Positions 9,153 through 17,138 of a DNA stretch of 64,000 nt are shown here, piece after piece. Numbering within the stretch: position 1 is the stretch's first letter; each line of letters opens with the position of its first letter. A model generated the notes under the pieces. It was not told the origin of the DNA, did no database searches, and saw only the letters and a list, made by a program, of their open reading frames with translations. The stretch is from Solirubrobacteraceae bacterium. GTDB lineage: Bacteria; Actinomycetota; Thermoleophilia; Solirubrobacterales; Solirubrobacteraceae. The stretch lies in NCBI GenBank assembly GCA_030447785.1, contig JAUJOF010000008.1:98582-162581 (forward strand), read 5' to 3'. Position numbers and translations under genes: made by a program.

Positions 9153-9815
9153 GTGCTCGATAGCCTCGAGGCCGCTGTACCCTCTGCGCGGCACGAGCGG
9201 CAGCTGATGGTCGTCCTCGACGAGACCCACCAAACCACCCTCCGTTGGCCCTCCGGTGCAGATAGGCCTGTCGCTGCGGTCGCTCCCGACCAGCGCGCCG
9301 CACGGCGCTCGTTGCGCGACCAGATCGCCCGCCTCGAGCATGACCTGGGCGCCTGCGTGGTCGCCGCCTTCCCCGGCCAGGCCCTCGACGTGTCCGTCAC
9401 GCGCACCGGCGGTCCGCGGGTGCTGGGCCTAGGCGAGCTCGAAACCCTGCGCGACGATCTCTCGCTACGCCTGCGCGACGCGCGCGCGACCCTGGCCCGC
9501 CGCGGCGAGCTCCAGCAGCGCAACCGGGTCCTGCTGGAGAAGATGCGTCTGGATCCGCGCCGGTACAAGTTCGTGCGCCTCGAGCGCGAGGATCTCGGGG
9601 TGCCCGGCTGCGGCGCCTGGGAGGTCCGTCCCCGCCTGGGCCTCATCGGCATGCTGATGGGGTGGTGGCAGGTCAAGCTCTCATCGGGCTGTCCCTTACG
9701 GGTGCCTCGGGCGGCCGACGTGGCCGACCGAGGCGGGCCCCGAGAGGATCTCCCGGTGCCTCGGGCGGCGGACGGGGCCGACCGAGGCGGGCCCCGAGAG
9801 ACGCTCGTCAACTGA
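9153..9815 (+). CDS. Hypothetical protein whose C-terminus is built from a DNA repeat
   Basis: 220 residues from GTG 9153; the ATG at 9228 is an alternative. The core has a helical segment (about 95-130, LRDDLSLRLRDARATLARRG) and a conserved-looking end RYKFVRLEREDLGVPGCG...GLIGMLMGWWQVKLSSGC. I do not recognise a named family. The last 36 residues (two copies of VPRAAD..ADRGGPRE) are encoded by the tandem repeat at 9701-9800, so the natural stop was probably lost and the reading frame now runs through repeat DNA. It lies 8 bp behind the B3/4 gene and 9 bp before the next. Confidence 0.65.
   Translation: MLDSLEAAVPSARHERQLMVVLDETHQTTLRWPSGADRPVAAVAPDQRAARRSLRDQIARLEHDLGACVVAAFPGQALDVSVTRTGGPRVLGLGELETLRDDLSLRLRDARATLARRGELQQRNRVLLEKMRLDPRRYKFVRLEREDLGVPGCGAWEVRPRLGLIGMLMGWWQVKLSSGCPLRVPRAADVADRGGPREDLPVPRAADGADRGGPRETLVN
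9701..9800. repeat. Two-unit GC-rich tandem repeat (54-bp period)
   Basis: Unit 1 spans 9701-9754 and unit 2 9755-9800. Each begins GGTGCCTCGGGCGGC and ends GAGGCGGGCCCCGAGAG. The order of blocks (GGTGCC, GGCGGCC, GTGGCCG, AGGCGGGyCCC) is the same as in the arrays at 28917 and 33182, suggesting one dispersed repeat family. It lies inside the 3' end of a coding sequence. Confidence 0.8.
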
Positions 9816-9824
9816 CCCTGTCTG

Positions 9825-10301
9825 ATGGGTCGCCGCAGCCGCAAGCGGGGTGGACCGGGCGTGCCGCGTGCCCAGCCGGCTGCGCCGGCGTCGCCGCGCA
9901 CCGGACCACCGCGCCGACGCGCTCGGCTCGACGAGGCACCCAAGCCGCCGTGGGCCCCGTTCCCGCTGGTGGAGTTGTGCATCCTCGTGGGCCTGGTGCT
10001 CATCGTGGTGGGCTTCTTCGCCACCGGCCGGCGCGCCGTCACGCTGCTGGCCTTCGGCTTGGCGCTCGTCGGCCTGGCCACGCTCGACCTGTCCATCCGC
10101 GAGCACTTCGCGGGCTTTCGTTCCCACACCACCCTGCTGGCGGGCGCGGCGGGCGTGGGCAGCGGGACGGTCCTCTTCGCGCTCGGACTCCTCGGGCCCG
10201 TCGCGCCGCTGGTCCTGGCCGTCGTGGTCTTCGCCCTGGCCTGGTGGGGGCTGCGGAGAACCTTCCGCCGCCGTGCCGGCGGCCTGTCCTTCCGTGCCTG
10301 A
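9825..10301 (+). CDS. Small membrane protein with basic N-terminus
   Basis: 158 residues from ATG 9825. The first 45 residues are Arg/Pro-rich; four hydrophobic stretches follow (about 48-63, 67-85, 97-113 and 117-137), then a basic tail. By the positive-inside rule both ends would be cytoplasmic. No family is recognised. It starts 9 bp after the preceding gene and is probably co-transcribed with it. Confidence 0.7.
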   Translation: MGRRSRKRGGPGVPRAQPAAPASPRTGPPRRRARLDEAPKPPWAPFPLVELCILVGLVLIVVGFFATGRRAVTLLAFGLALVGLATLDLSIREHFAGFRSHTTLLAGAAGVGSGTVLFALGLLGPVAPLVLAVVVFALAWWGLRRTFRRRAGGLSFRA

Positions 10302-10344
10302 GCGCGCGGGTCGATCGGTCTCGTGCTTCTCATAGGCTTGCGCC

Positions 10345-10782
10345 GTGGCCGACGAGCCCAAGCGGATGGCCCTGCGCGGCCTGCACCACGTCACCGCGAT
10401 CTGCCGCGACCTGGAGCGCACGACCGCCTTCTACCGCGACACGCTGGGAATGGCCCTGGTCCAGCGCCAGGCCAACGACGACGACCCCGACGCCCGCCAC
10501 TTCTGGTTCGGCGATGCGACCGGCACGCCGGGCACCCTGATCTCCTTTCTCGAGTACGCCGACATGGCCGACGGCTCGGTGGGGGTGGGCTCCACCCATC
10601 ACGTCGCCTTCGTCGTGGACAGCGCCGAGGAGCAGGAGGCGTGGCGCGACTACCTGCGCGGGCGCGGCGTGGAGTGCACCGACGTCTTCGACCGCGGGGG
10701 CTTTCGCTCGATCTACCTGCGCGACCCCGACGGGCACATCCTCGAGATCGCCACCCGGGGACCCGGCTTCGCCCTCGCCTAG
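10345..10782 (+). CDS. VOC/glyoxalase-fold dioxygenase-like protein
   Basis: 145 residues, one vicinal-oxygen-chelate domain with both beta-alpha-beta-beta-beta modules: GLHHVTAICRDLERTTAFYRDTLGM and THHVAFVVDSAEEQ. The metal ligands expected from ring-cleaving members are visible: His in LHHVT, His in THHVAF and Glu in DGHILEIAT. This resembles the hydroquinone-type dioxygenase branch (HHVT start), but the substrate is not readable. GTG 10345 is the only sensible start. Confidence 0.82.
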   Translation: MADEPKRMALRGLHHVTAICRDLERTTAFYRDTLGMALVQRQANDDDPDARHFWFGDATGTPGTLISFLEYADMADGSVGVGSTHHVAFVVDSAEEQEAWRDYLRGRGVECTDVFDRGGFRSIYLRDPDGHILEIATRGPGFALA

Positions 10783-10886
10783 GGCGACAGAGGCGGACCC
10801 GCGGGTGGCGGAGCGGTCAGTTGGCCGCGGCGCCGAGTCCCGCGCGAGGTCACCCGCCGGCGGCGGGCCCCCGGGTCGCGAAAGCG

Positions 10887-12380
10887 TTACTCGCGACGCC
10901 GGCCCGCGAACATCCGCAGCAGCGACCCGCCGACGACCAGCCACAGTCCGCCGGCGGCGATGGGCGCGAGCGCGAGGCCCGTGAAGGGCAGCTCCTCCGG
11001 CTCCTCCTGGCGCTCCTCCCTCGCCTCCCTCGCGGGCTCCTTCTCCTCGGGTTCCTCCTCCTCGCGCTCCTCCTCCTCCTCGGGCTCCGGCTCGGGGGAC
11101 GGCGAGGCGGCGGCAACCGGGTTGGTGAAGATGGTCTCGGCCGGCGTGGCCTCGCGCACAGGCGTGAAGTCGACCGCGTCGGCCCGCACGGCGTTGACCG
11201 CCGAGGTCGCGTGGCAGACGACCGCGCTGGTGATCGGGCTGTTGGCGAGCCCGACGTCGAGGGGGATGACGTTGATGAAGCCGCTTGCGAAGGTGCCGTC
11301 GCCGTCAATCGAGTTTCCCTCGCCGAGGATCAGCTCCGTGCCGTCGAGCGCCCCACCGTCACCGAAGAGTGGCGTGAGCACCGGATCCAGCACCTCGATG
11401 ATCTGGCCGAGCGGGACGTCGGCGCCCCCGGTGGCCGGCTGGGGGAAGTTCCGCGGATCGAGAAGGTTCACGCCACGCGGCAGGTCGGCCGTGAGCACCT
11501 CCCCGCCGGCGAGCCTCACCGTCACCCTCACGAAGTTGGGGTCGGGAGCGGGCACCGCGTCGATCGTGATGCCCTCCGCGCCGGCGATGGCCAGCCCGAG
11601 GACCCGGAAGTCCGTCGTGTTGTTCGACGTCGTGCCGTTGGCGGTGCTCTCGCTGGAGGCCGTGATGGCCTGGGCGGTGATCAGCGCCTCACCCGTGGCC
11701 GGGTCGGCCAGGAGGGTGGTCGGCGCGTCCACCGCACAGTCGGAGAAGCCGCGGATGGCGCCGTCGGCCGTGCGCGCCACGTCGGAACTGGACCTGCCGG
11801 CCGGCAGCGTCAGTGCGCCCTCGAGCACCGCGTTGGCGATCACGACGTCGTTCTGGGTCGCTGCGGTCGAGGCGTCCAGAGCGGCCTGGCTCTGGGTCTC
11901 CGCGCGCGTGACCTGCAGCGTCAGCGGCGGCTCGTTGATGTCCAGCAGGGCCCTGCTGCCCCCGGCGTCGGCCGGAGCCGAGGACTGGACGGAGAAGGGC
12001 TGGGCGAGTGTCTCCCCGCCGGCCGCCAGGCGCAGCGGGGTCGCCGTGCCCACGGAGAAGTCCTCCGCCTCGTTCTCGGGGCTGCCCGGGGAGTCGGGGA
12101 TGATGTTGGCCGCGGAGTTCACCGCGCCGGTGGTCTCGCCGACGGTGGCCTCGACCGCGGCGGGCTGGGTCGGGCTGGGCGCGAGCAGCGCCTGGGTCAC
12201 GTAGGCATCGGCGACGCCGCTGTAGGCGAACGTCGGCGTGGCGGTCTGTCCGAGCGCGCTCCACGGCGCCAGCGCGAAAACGAGGCAGAGGCAGGCGCCG
12301 AGCAGCAGCACCCAGCTCGCGCGCCTCGATCCGGCGGGCAAAACCGCCACGGCTCGCGTCCCCCGTTCGCTCGTCCTCAC
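10887..12380 (-). CDS. Secreted cell-surface protein with LPFTG sorting-type tail
   Basis: 497 residues from GTG 12380, chosen because GGAGGGGC is directly upstream. An N-terminal signal peptide (WVLLLGACLCLVFALAPWSALG) is followed by a long beta-rich, Ala/Thr-rich region with no Cys clusters, an acidic Pro/Glu spacer (about 425-465), and a tail ELPFTG, hydrophobic stretch, RRRE. That tail is a class C/LPxTG-type sorting signal with Phe at the third position, so it is likely anchored to peptidoglycan by a sortase. No sortase gene is in the window. The body family is unknown; an adhesin or coat role is only a guess. Confidence 0.75.
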   Translation of the reverse strand: MRTSERGTRAVAVLPAGSRRASWVLLLGACLCLVFALAPWSALGQTATPTFAYSGVADAYVTQALLAPSPTQPAAVEATVGETTGAVNSAANIIPDSPGSPENEAEDFSVGTATPLRLAAGGETLAQPFSVQSSAPADAGGSRALLDINEPPLTLQVTRAETQSQAALDASTAATQNDVVIANAVLEGALTLPAGRSSSDVARTADGAIRGFSDCAVDAPTTLLADPATGEALITAQAITASSESTANGTTSNNTTDFRVLGLAIAGAEGITIDAVPAPDPNFVRVTVRLAGGEVLTADLPRGVNLLDPRNFPQPATGGADVPLGQIIEVLDPVLTPLFGDGGALDGTELILGEGNSIDGDGTFASGFINVIPLDVGLANSPITSAVVCHATSAVNAVRADAVDFTPVREATPAETIFTNPVAAASPSPEPEPEEEEEREEEEPEEKEPAREAREERQEEPEELPFTGLALAPIAAGGLWLVVGGSLLRMFAGRRRE

Positions 12381-12481
12381 ACGCCCCTCCAGATATTTGT
12401 TGTCGGCCGCGCTGACCCTAACCGATGCGGGCGGCGGATGGCGCACTTCTGGTAGGGAGCGGCACGTCGCGCAGGTACTCG

Positions 12482-12615
12482 TGCGCACTTCTTTGCGGCT
12501 CTCTCCATGGCGCAAGCGTCGCCGCCGCCGCGCGGGCCGCTCAGGACGATGCCGCCCTCACCTGGCTTGGGGTCGGGCACGTCGACCCCCTGCCTGCGCA
12601 TGCATTCGGCATCCC
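12482..12615 (-). pseudogene. Fragment of a small actinobacterial lipoprotein-type gene
   Basis: An in-frame stretch on the minus strand reads ECMRRQGVDVPDPKPGEGG and later ACAMERAAKKCA. This resembles the conserved C-terminal pattern (CMR.NGVD.PDP ... CAKL) of small secreted proteins common in actinobacteria. The signal peptide and the beginning are absent, and the frame continues into unrelated sequence. I read it as a remnant between the LPFTG gene and the SDR gene. Confidence 0.4.
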
Positions 12616-12626
12616 CGCGGACGCGC

Positions 12627-13709
12627 TCACGCCGTGGTCTTCGGCCTGAGCGCCTCGTCGTGCTCGTGACTGCGAAAGAACTCAACCATCCGGTCCACGT
12701 AGTCGTGGAACTTCGGCGGCGCCAGCCCATGCCTCGCGAGCACGTTCATCGCGCGGCGGGTGTCGAAGCGCACCGGGTGGTTGAGGTAGGCGATCGACTC
12801 GCGCGGCGTGCCACCGAAGCGCGTGCGGACCACCGGAAGGCGCAGCGACGCCTCGACGAGCGAGGCGGGGATGCGGCCCTGGGGCGGGCGTCCGGCATAG
12901 CGCTCCGAGAGCAGGGTCACGAGCTGACCGCTCGTCAGTGGCTCGGGATCGACGAGGTGGAGCGTCTGGTCAAGCGCCTCAGGCTCCGCGGCCGCCGCGG
13001 CGATAGCGGCGACCACGTAATCGACCGGCACCACGTTGAACGTGGCCTCGAGGCGGCCGAACTGGGGGATCGCCCTCCGGGCGCGCTGTGCCTGCGAGAT
13101 GGCTCGGAGGAGGTAGTAGGGCCCGTCGAACTTCTGGGTCTCGCCCGTGCGCGAGTCGCCGACGACGATCGCCGGCCTCACGATGGTGGTGGGAACGCGG
13201 TCCATCGCCTCGCGCACCCAGACCTCGGCCTGGAACTTGGTCGATTCGTAGTGGTTCTTGAACCCCTGCCCCATCACCAGCTCGTGCTCGTAGACGACCC
13301 CGCGGCGCCAACCAGCCACGTACGCGGTGCTCACGTAGGCGAGCCGCTCGAGCGCCGTCGCGGCGATGCAGAACTCGAGGACGTTGCCCGTGCCGTCGAC
13401 GTTCACCCGCTGGGCGAGCTCGACCGGCACGGCGAGGTCGTAGATCGCGGCCAGGTGGAAGACCCGCCTCACGTCGGCGGTGAGGCGGTCGTAGTCCCCG
13501 TCCTCGAGGCCGAGCCGGCGGTCGGCGATGTCCCCCGACAGCACCTGGATGCGCTCGGGGTCCATCTCCGCCGCTACGTCGCGGCCGGCCGCCAGCATGC
13601 GCGGCTCGACGAGCGCCACCACGGTGGCGTCGGCATCGTCGTCGAGCAGGTGCTTCGCCAGCCGGCGGCCGATGAAGCCCGGAAAGCCTGTCAGGAGGGA
13701 GAGGGCCAT
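12627..13709 (-). CDS. NAD(P)-dependent extended SDR, thioester-reductase-like
   Basis: 360 residues with an N-terminal Rossmann motif TGFPGFIGRRLAKHLL (TGxxGxxG, residues 7-14), HLAAIYDL, and an active-site Tyr-Lys pair in NHYESTKFQAE (YxxxK). The second half (FNVVPVDYVV, TLHLVDPEP) matches the NAD_binding_4/fatty acyl-CoA reductase branch of extended SDRs. These enzymes reduce acyl thioesters or keto groups. It lies two genes downstream of a serine-palmitoyltransferase-like gene, so ketosphinganine reduction is one possibility, fatty-aldehyde formation another. Neither is shown by sequence. Confidence 0.8.
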   Translation of the reverse strand: MALSLLTGFPGFIGRRLAKHLLDDDADATVVALVEPRMLAAGRDVAAEMDPERIQVLSGDIADRRLGLEDGDYDRLTADVRRVFHLAAIYDLAVPVELAQRVNVDGTGNVLEFCIAATALERLAYVSTAYVAGWRRGVVYEHELVMGQGFKNHYESTKFQAEVWVREAMDRVPTTIVRPAIVVGDSRTGETQKFDGPYYLLRAISQAQRARRAIPQFGRLEATFNVVPVDYVVAAIAAAAAEPEALDQTLHLVDPEPLTSGQLVTLLSERYAGRPPQGRIPASLVEASLRLPVVRTRFGGTPRESIAYLNHPVRFDTRRAMNVLARHGLAPPKFHDYVDRMVEFFRSHEHDEALRPKTTA

Positions 13710-13763
13710 CCCCTCTTCCTAGCGGATCTGGACCGCCCGAGTCCTCCGGCGGTGGCGGACCGA

Positions 13764-14084
13764 TCACCGGGTCCTTTGCAGTCCGGCGACCACGGCGTCA
13801 CGCTGGCGCTCGGTCAGCGCCCCTAGCCGCTTGGTCTCGGGGACCTCCGTGCGGGTCAGGAAGCTCCGCGAGCGGGTGCTCCCCCAGCGGCGCTGGCTCA
13901 TGAGCAGCTCGAAGACGGTCATGGTGCGCGCCTCCCAGGGGCATGCGCGGACCACCTCAGCGGCGCGCACCTCACCGTCGGCGACCCGGCGCTTGAGCTC
14001 GGCACGGGCGAGGCGCACCTCGTTGGCCTGGCGAAGGGCGTTCATGTGCTGCGGCGCAGGGGGAATCGTCGCTGTCGCGTTCAT
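13764..14084 (-). CDS. mIHF-like nucleoid/integration host factor homologue
   Basis: 106 residues from ATG 14084 (GGGAG five bases upstream). The pattern ARAELKRRVADGEV...ACPWEARTMTVFELLMSQRRWGSTRSRSFLTRTEVPETKRLGALTERQRDAVV matches actinobacterial integration host factor in length and register (there: RAELKDRLK, MKVSALLEALPKVG, LGDRQRKAL). The helix-two-turn-helix G-x-G region (RWGSTRS) is altered compared with the usual KVGKVKA, so this is probably a diverged paralog that binds DNA with different preference. Similar MIHF-like proteins are often encoded as extra copies. Confidence 0.72.
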   Translation of the reverse strand: MNATATIPPAPQHMNALRQANEVRLARAELKRRVADGEVRAAEVVRACPWEARTMTVFELLMSQRRWGSTRSRSFLTRTEVPETKRLGALTERQRDAVVAGLQRTR

Positions 14085-14209
14085 CTGTTCTCCCACCGCC
14101 CGCTGGTTGCGGACGGCACTCGTTTCGGTTTGCTCGTGCAAGCGCGCAGCCGGTGTCCATCACCCTCGTCTCCTCCTCCCGGGAGGCGCCGCGGCGCGCT
14201 GAGATCGAA

Positions 14210-14238
14210 GCTATGCCAGCCGGGCAGCCCTGGGTCAA
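14210..14238 (-). promoter_or_regulatory. Candidate promoter for the mIHF-like gene
   Basis: Read on the minus strand: -35 TTGACC (14238-14233), a 17-base spacer and -10 CATAGC followed by T (14215-14210). It lies 126 bases before the chosen ATG 14084. A short hairpin (arms CTCGCT/AGCGAG, 14258-14272) just upstream may separate it from the preceding gene. Confidence 0.4.
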
Positions 14239-14329
14239 TGACCAAACGTCCAACTCACTCGCTCAGAGCGAGCTTTTCGCGTTCACGCGTTCTTCACGGG
14301 AGGGTGACCCGAGTGGACTCGCTGGATCC

Positions 14330-15574
14330 TCACCGGGGGAGCGGACCGTGCGCTGCCTCGAAGCGCTCTCGGACCGCGGCGAAGGCGTCGAGGGCGCGGT
14401 CCAGCACCTCGGGGGTGTGGGTGGCCATCACGCTCGTGCGCAGCAGCGCGCCGGCCGGCGGGACCGCGGGGTGGATGGCCACGTTGACGTAGACGCCCGC
14501 GTCATAGAGGGCGCGCCACAGCAGCACGGCCTTCCAGTCGTCCTCCACCAGGACGGGGATGATCGGGGTGTCGATTCCCGACGGATCGTCGATCACCTTG
14601 AAGCCCCGCTCGCGCAGCCCCGCGCGCAGGTGGCGTGCGGCGTCGAGCACCGCGTCGAGCAGGCCGGGGCCCTCCGAGGAGCGCACGATGCGCAGCGCGG
14701 CCAGCGCGGCGCCCACCGCGGCGGGCACCGAGGAGGCGGTGAACAGGAAGGCGCGGTTGGACACGCGCAGGAAGTCCACGACCTCCTCCGAGCCGGCGAT
14801 GAACCCGCCGCAGGAGGCCAGCGACTTGGAGAAGGTTCCCATGCGCAGGTCGACGCGGTCCTCGACGTCCAGCAGTTCGGCGGCGCCGGCGCCGCGGGCG
14901 CCCAGCACTCCGGCGCCGTGGGCCTCGTCGACCATGAGCCGCGCGCCGTGGCGTTCGCAGAGGTCGGCGATCTCCCCCAGCGGCGCGACGTCGCCCTCCA
15001 TGGAGAACACGCCGTCGACCACCGCGAGCACGCCCCCGCCGTCGCCCCGGGCGCGCTCGAGCGCGCGCTCCAGCTTGTCCATGCGGTTGTGGCGGTACGG
15101 GCGCAGCTTGGCCCGCGAGAGCAGGCAGCCGTCGAGGATCGAGGCGTGGTCGCCCGAGTCGGCCACCACCGTGTCGCCGGGGTCCAGCAGCGTGCCCAGC
15201 GTGCCCACGTTGGCCTGGTGGCCGGTGGTGAACACGATGGCCGCCTCGGTGCCCATCCAGGCGGCCAGCTCGGCCTCGAGGTCGAGGTGCAGCGGGGTAG
15301 TCCCGTTGAGCAGCCGAGAGCCGGTCAGCCCGGTGCCGTAGCGCTCGAGGGCGTCGCGTGCGCCTGCGACCACGCGCCGGTCCCCCGTGAGGCCCAGGTA
15401 GTTGTTGGAGCCCAGCATGATGCGCGGGGCGCCCTCCATCTCCACCTCGGGGCCGGCCGGGCCCTCGAGCACGCGGAAGTAGGGCAGCACGTCCGCCTCG
15501 CGGGCGGCACGCAGCTGCTCGGCGCGCTCGTGCCCGCGAACCTTGGCGAAGACGTCGGTGGAGGTGCTGGGCAT
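14330..15574 (-). CDS. Alpha-oxoamine synthase, serine palmitoyltransferase-like
   Basis: 414 residues, PLP-dependent alpha-oxoamine synthase (fold type I). Visible are LGSNNYLGLTGD (57-64), YGTGLTGSRLLNGT (79-92), GDHASILDGC with the ring-stacking His 143, VDEAHG with Asp 216, and the PLP lysine in MGTFSKS (Lys 250). GTFSKS is the serine palmitoyltransferase form; KBL and AONS normally have TLGKA. SPT condenses serine with an acyl thioester to 3-ketosphinganine, the first step of sphingolipid synthesis. It is divergent from a YghO/bCerS-type acyltransferase 33 bp away, which supports this reading. Confidence is high for the family, moderate for the substrate. Confidence 0.8.
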   Translation of the reverse strand: MPSTSTDVFAKVRGHERAEQLRAAREADVLPYFRVLEGPAGPEVEMEGAPRIMLGSNNYLGLTGDRRVVAGARDALERYGTGLTGSRLLNGTTPLHLDLEAELAAWMGTEAAIVFTTGHQANVGTLGTLLDPGDTVVADSGDHASILDGCLLSRAKLRPYRHNRMDKLERALERARGDGGGVLAVVDGVFSMEGDVAPLGEIADLCERHGARLMVDEAHGAGVLGARGAGAAELLDVEDRVDLRMGTFSKSLASCGGFIAGSEEVVDFLRVSNRAFLFTASSVPAAVGAALAALRIVRSSEGPGLLDAVLDAARHLRAGLRERGFKVIDDPSGIDTPIIPVLVEDDWKAVLLWRALYDAGVYVNVAIHPAVPPAGALLRTSVMATHTPEVLDRALDAFAAVRERFEAAHGPLPR

Positions 15575-15607
15575 GTAGGGTGGCGCGCCGTGCTGGAGGT
15601 GAGCCCG

Positions 15608-16708
15608 GTGACGACGCGGGCGGAGCTGCGCGAGTTCGTCGAGCTCCCGTTCCGTCTGCACTCTACCTCGCCGCAGTGGGTGCCGCCGCTGCGCCTGGAG
15701 CGCCACGCTTTCCTGTCCCGGAGACTGAACGCCTACTTCCGCCACGGCGAGGCCCGCTACTTCCTGGCCTGGCGCGACGGCCGGGTGGTCGGGCGCATCT
15801 CCGCCCAGATCGACCGCAACTTCAACGCCTTCCACGCCAACGCCTGGGGCCACTTCGGGTTCCTGGAGCTGGAGGACGACCCGGAGGTGGCCCCCGCGCT
15901 GCTGGACGCCGCGGCCGCGTGGCTGCGCGCCCGCGGGCGCGATCGCATGGTCGGTCCGTTTGACCTGACCATGAACGACGAGGCCGGGGTGCTCATCGAG
16001 GGCTTCGAACTGGTTCCCATGATCAAGCAGCCCTGGCACCCGCCCTACTACGCCCAGCGCTGTGAGGAGGCCGGTCTGGCCAAGGCGGTGGACCTGTTCA
16101 TGTGGAACCTCGAGCTCTCCGACCGCGCGAGGATGCTGCCGGTCCTCTTCGAGCTGGCCGAGCAGCTGCAGCCCAGGCACGGCATCACGCTGCGGCGCAT
16201 GTCGCGGCGCACGCTGCGCCGCGACCTCGACGCCTTCGCCGAGGTCTACAACGCCGCCTGGACGGAGAACTGGGGCTTCGTGCCCTATGCGAAGGAGGAC
16301 CTCGACGCCTACGCCCAGGAGCTGCAGCTGGTCTTCGACCGCAACTGGTTCATGGTGGCCGAGCGCGACGGCGAGACGGTCGGGGTGGCCATCACCGTGC
16401 CCGACATCAACCAGGTGCTGCGCCGGATGAACGGGCGCCTGCTGCCCCTGGGCTGGTGGCACTACCTGCGCCGGCGGGCGATCGTCGACCGCGTGCGCGT
16501 GGGCTTCCTGGGCGTCAAGCCCGAGTTTCAGCACACCGGGATAGCCGCGGCCTTCTACGTCGAGCACTTCGACACCGCCGCGCGCACCCCGCAGCATGGC
16601 GGCGAGATGGGCTGGATCCTGGAGACCAACCGCGCCATGAACCGCGGGATGGAGGCCATGGGCGGGCGGATCGTCAAGCGTTACCGCGTGTACGACCGGG
16701 CGCTGTAG
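15608..16708 (+). CDS. GNAT-superfamily acyltransferase, YghO / bacterial ceramide synthase-like
   Basis: 366 residues. The arrangement FVELPFRLHSTSPQWVPPLR, YFLAWRDGRVVGRISAQIDR, NAFHANAWGHFGFLELEDD, GPFDLTMNDEAGVLIEGF, PWHPPYYAQ and a C-terminal GFLGVKPEFQHTGIAAAFY is that of the YghO family, to which the bacterial ceramide synthase of Caulobacter belongs. Such enzymes N-acylate a sphingoid base. GTG 15608 is chosen over upstream GTGs because GGAGG (15595-15599) lies eight bases before it. The divergent neighbour is serine-palmitoyltransferase-like, so the pair could make N-acyl-ketosphinganine or a related amide lipid. Confidence 0.78.
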   Translation: MTTRAELREFVELPFRLHSTSPQWVPPLRLERHAFLSRRLNAYFRHGEARYFLAWRDGRVVGRISAQIDRNFNAFHANAWGHFGFLELEDDPEVAPALLDAAAAWLRARGRDRMVGPFDLTMNDEAGVLIEGFELVPMIKQPWHPPYYAQRCEEAGLAKAVDLFMWNLELSDRARMLPVLFELAEQLQPRHGITLRRMSRRTLRRDLDAFAEVYNAAWTENWGFVPYAKEDLDAYAQELQLVFDRNWFMVAERDGETVGVAITVPDINQVLRRMNGRLLPLGWWHYLRRRAIVDRVRVGFLGVKPEFQHTGIAAAFYVEHFDTAARTPQHGGEMGWILETNRAMNRGMEAMGGRIVKRYRVYDRAL

Positions 16709-16724
16709 GTAAGCTGGCCCGCGC

Positions 16725-17015
16725 ATGAGCGCCAACGGTGATCGCCTGCCCGTCGCGGCCGCCGAGGAGGTCGACGGCGAGCTGGCCGGTCCCGACGATG
16801 GCGCGCACATCCCGGCGCTGGCCCAGCCGACCGTGCAGGCTGCCGCCGTCGCGGCGACGAGCTTCCTGGCCGGGCTGGTCACCGTGGCCGCCTTCCGCGG
16901 TCGCCACGCGCGCCGCGCCCGCCGCGCTGCGCGCCGGCGCGGACGGGCGATCGGCCCGGTGGCCGGGACGCGGTCGTTCCTCATCGACGTTCACGTGCTG
17001 GGCGAGCGGCGGTAG
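16725..17015 (+). CDS. Small protein with one membrane segment
   Basis: 96 residues from ATG 16725, 16 bp after the acyltransferase. One hydrophobic stretch (VQAAAVAATSFLAGLVTVAAF, about 37-57) is followed by a strongly basic run of Arg and Ala, then FLIDVHVLGE. The acidic N-terminus would lie outside and the basic part inside. Family not recognised. Its position suggests co-transcription with the ceramide-synthase-like gene. Confidence 0.6.
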   Translation: MSANGDRLPVAAAEEVDGELAGPDDGAHIPALAQPTVQAAAVAATSFLAGLVTVAAFRGRHARRARRAARRRGRAIGPVAGTRSFLIDVHVLGERR

Positions 17016-17138
17016 CCCGCCGTCGAGTGGCCTTCCCCAGTCGCGTCGCGGGTTCTGGCGGACTGCTCATCGGGCCGCGCGGCACCCTCCTCCGCACGAC
17101 GAGCCGCCCGCCGCCCCCGCCGGTACGGTGCCCGCCCC

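Noticed and set aside
13972-14160. 62-codon ORF starting at ATG 14160 with a good GGAGGAGGAG
   Set aside because: It lies out of phase over the mIHF-like gene and its product is low-complexity. The purine-rich stretch may simply be leader.
14330-15574. 8-amino-7-oxononanoate synthase (BioF) or glycine C-acetyltransferase (Kbl) as the main call
   Set aside because: No bio or tdh genes are nearby, and the lysine motif is GTFSKS rather than TLGKA; SPT-like fits better, especially with the YghO-type neighbour.
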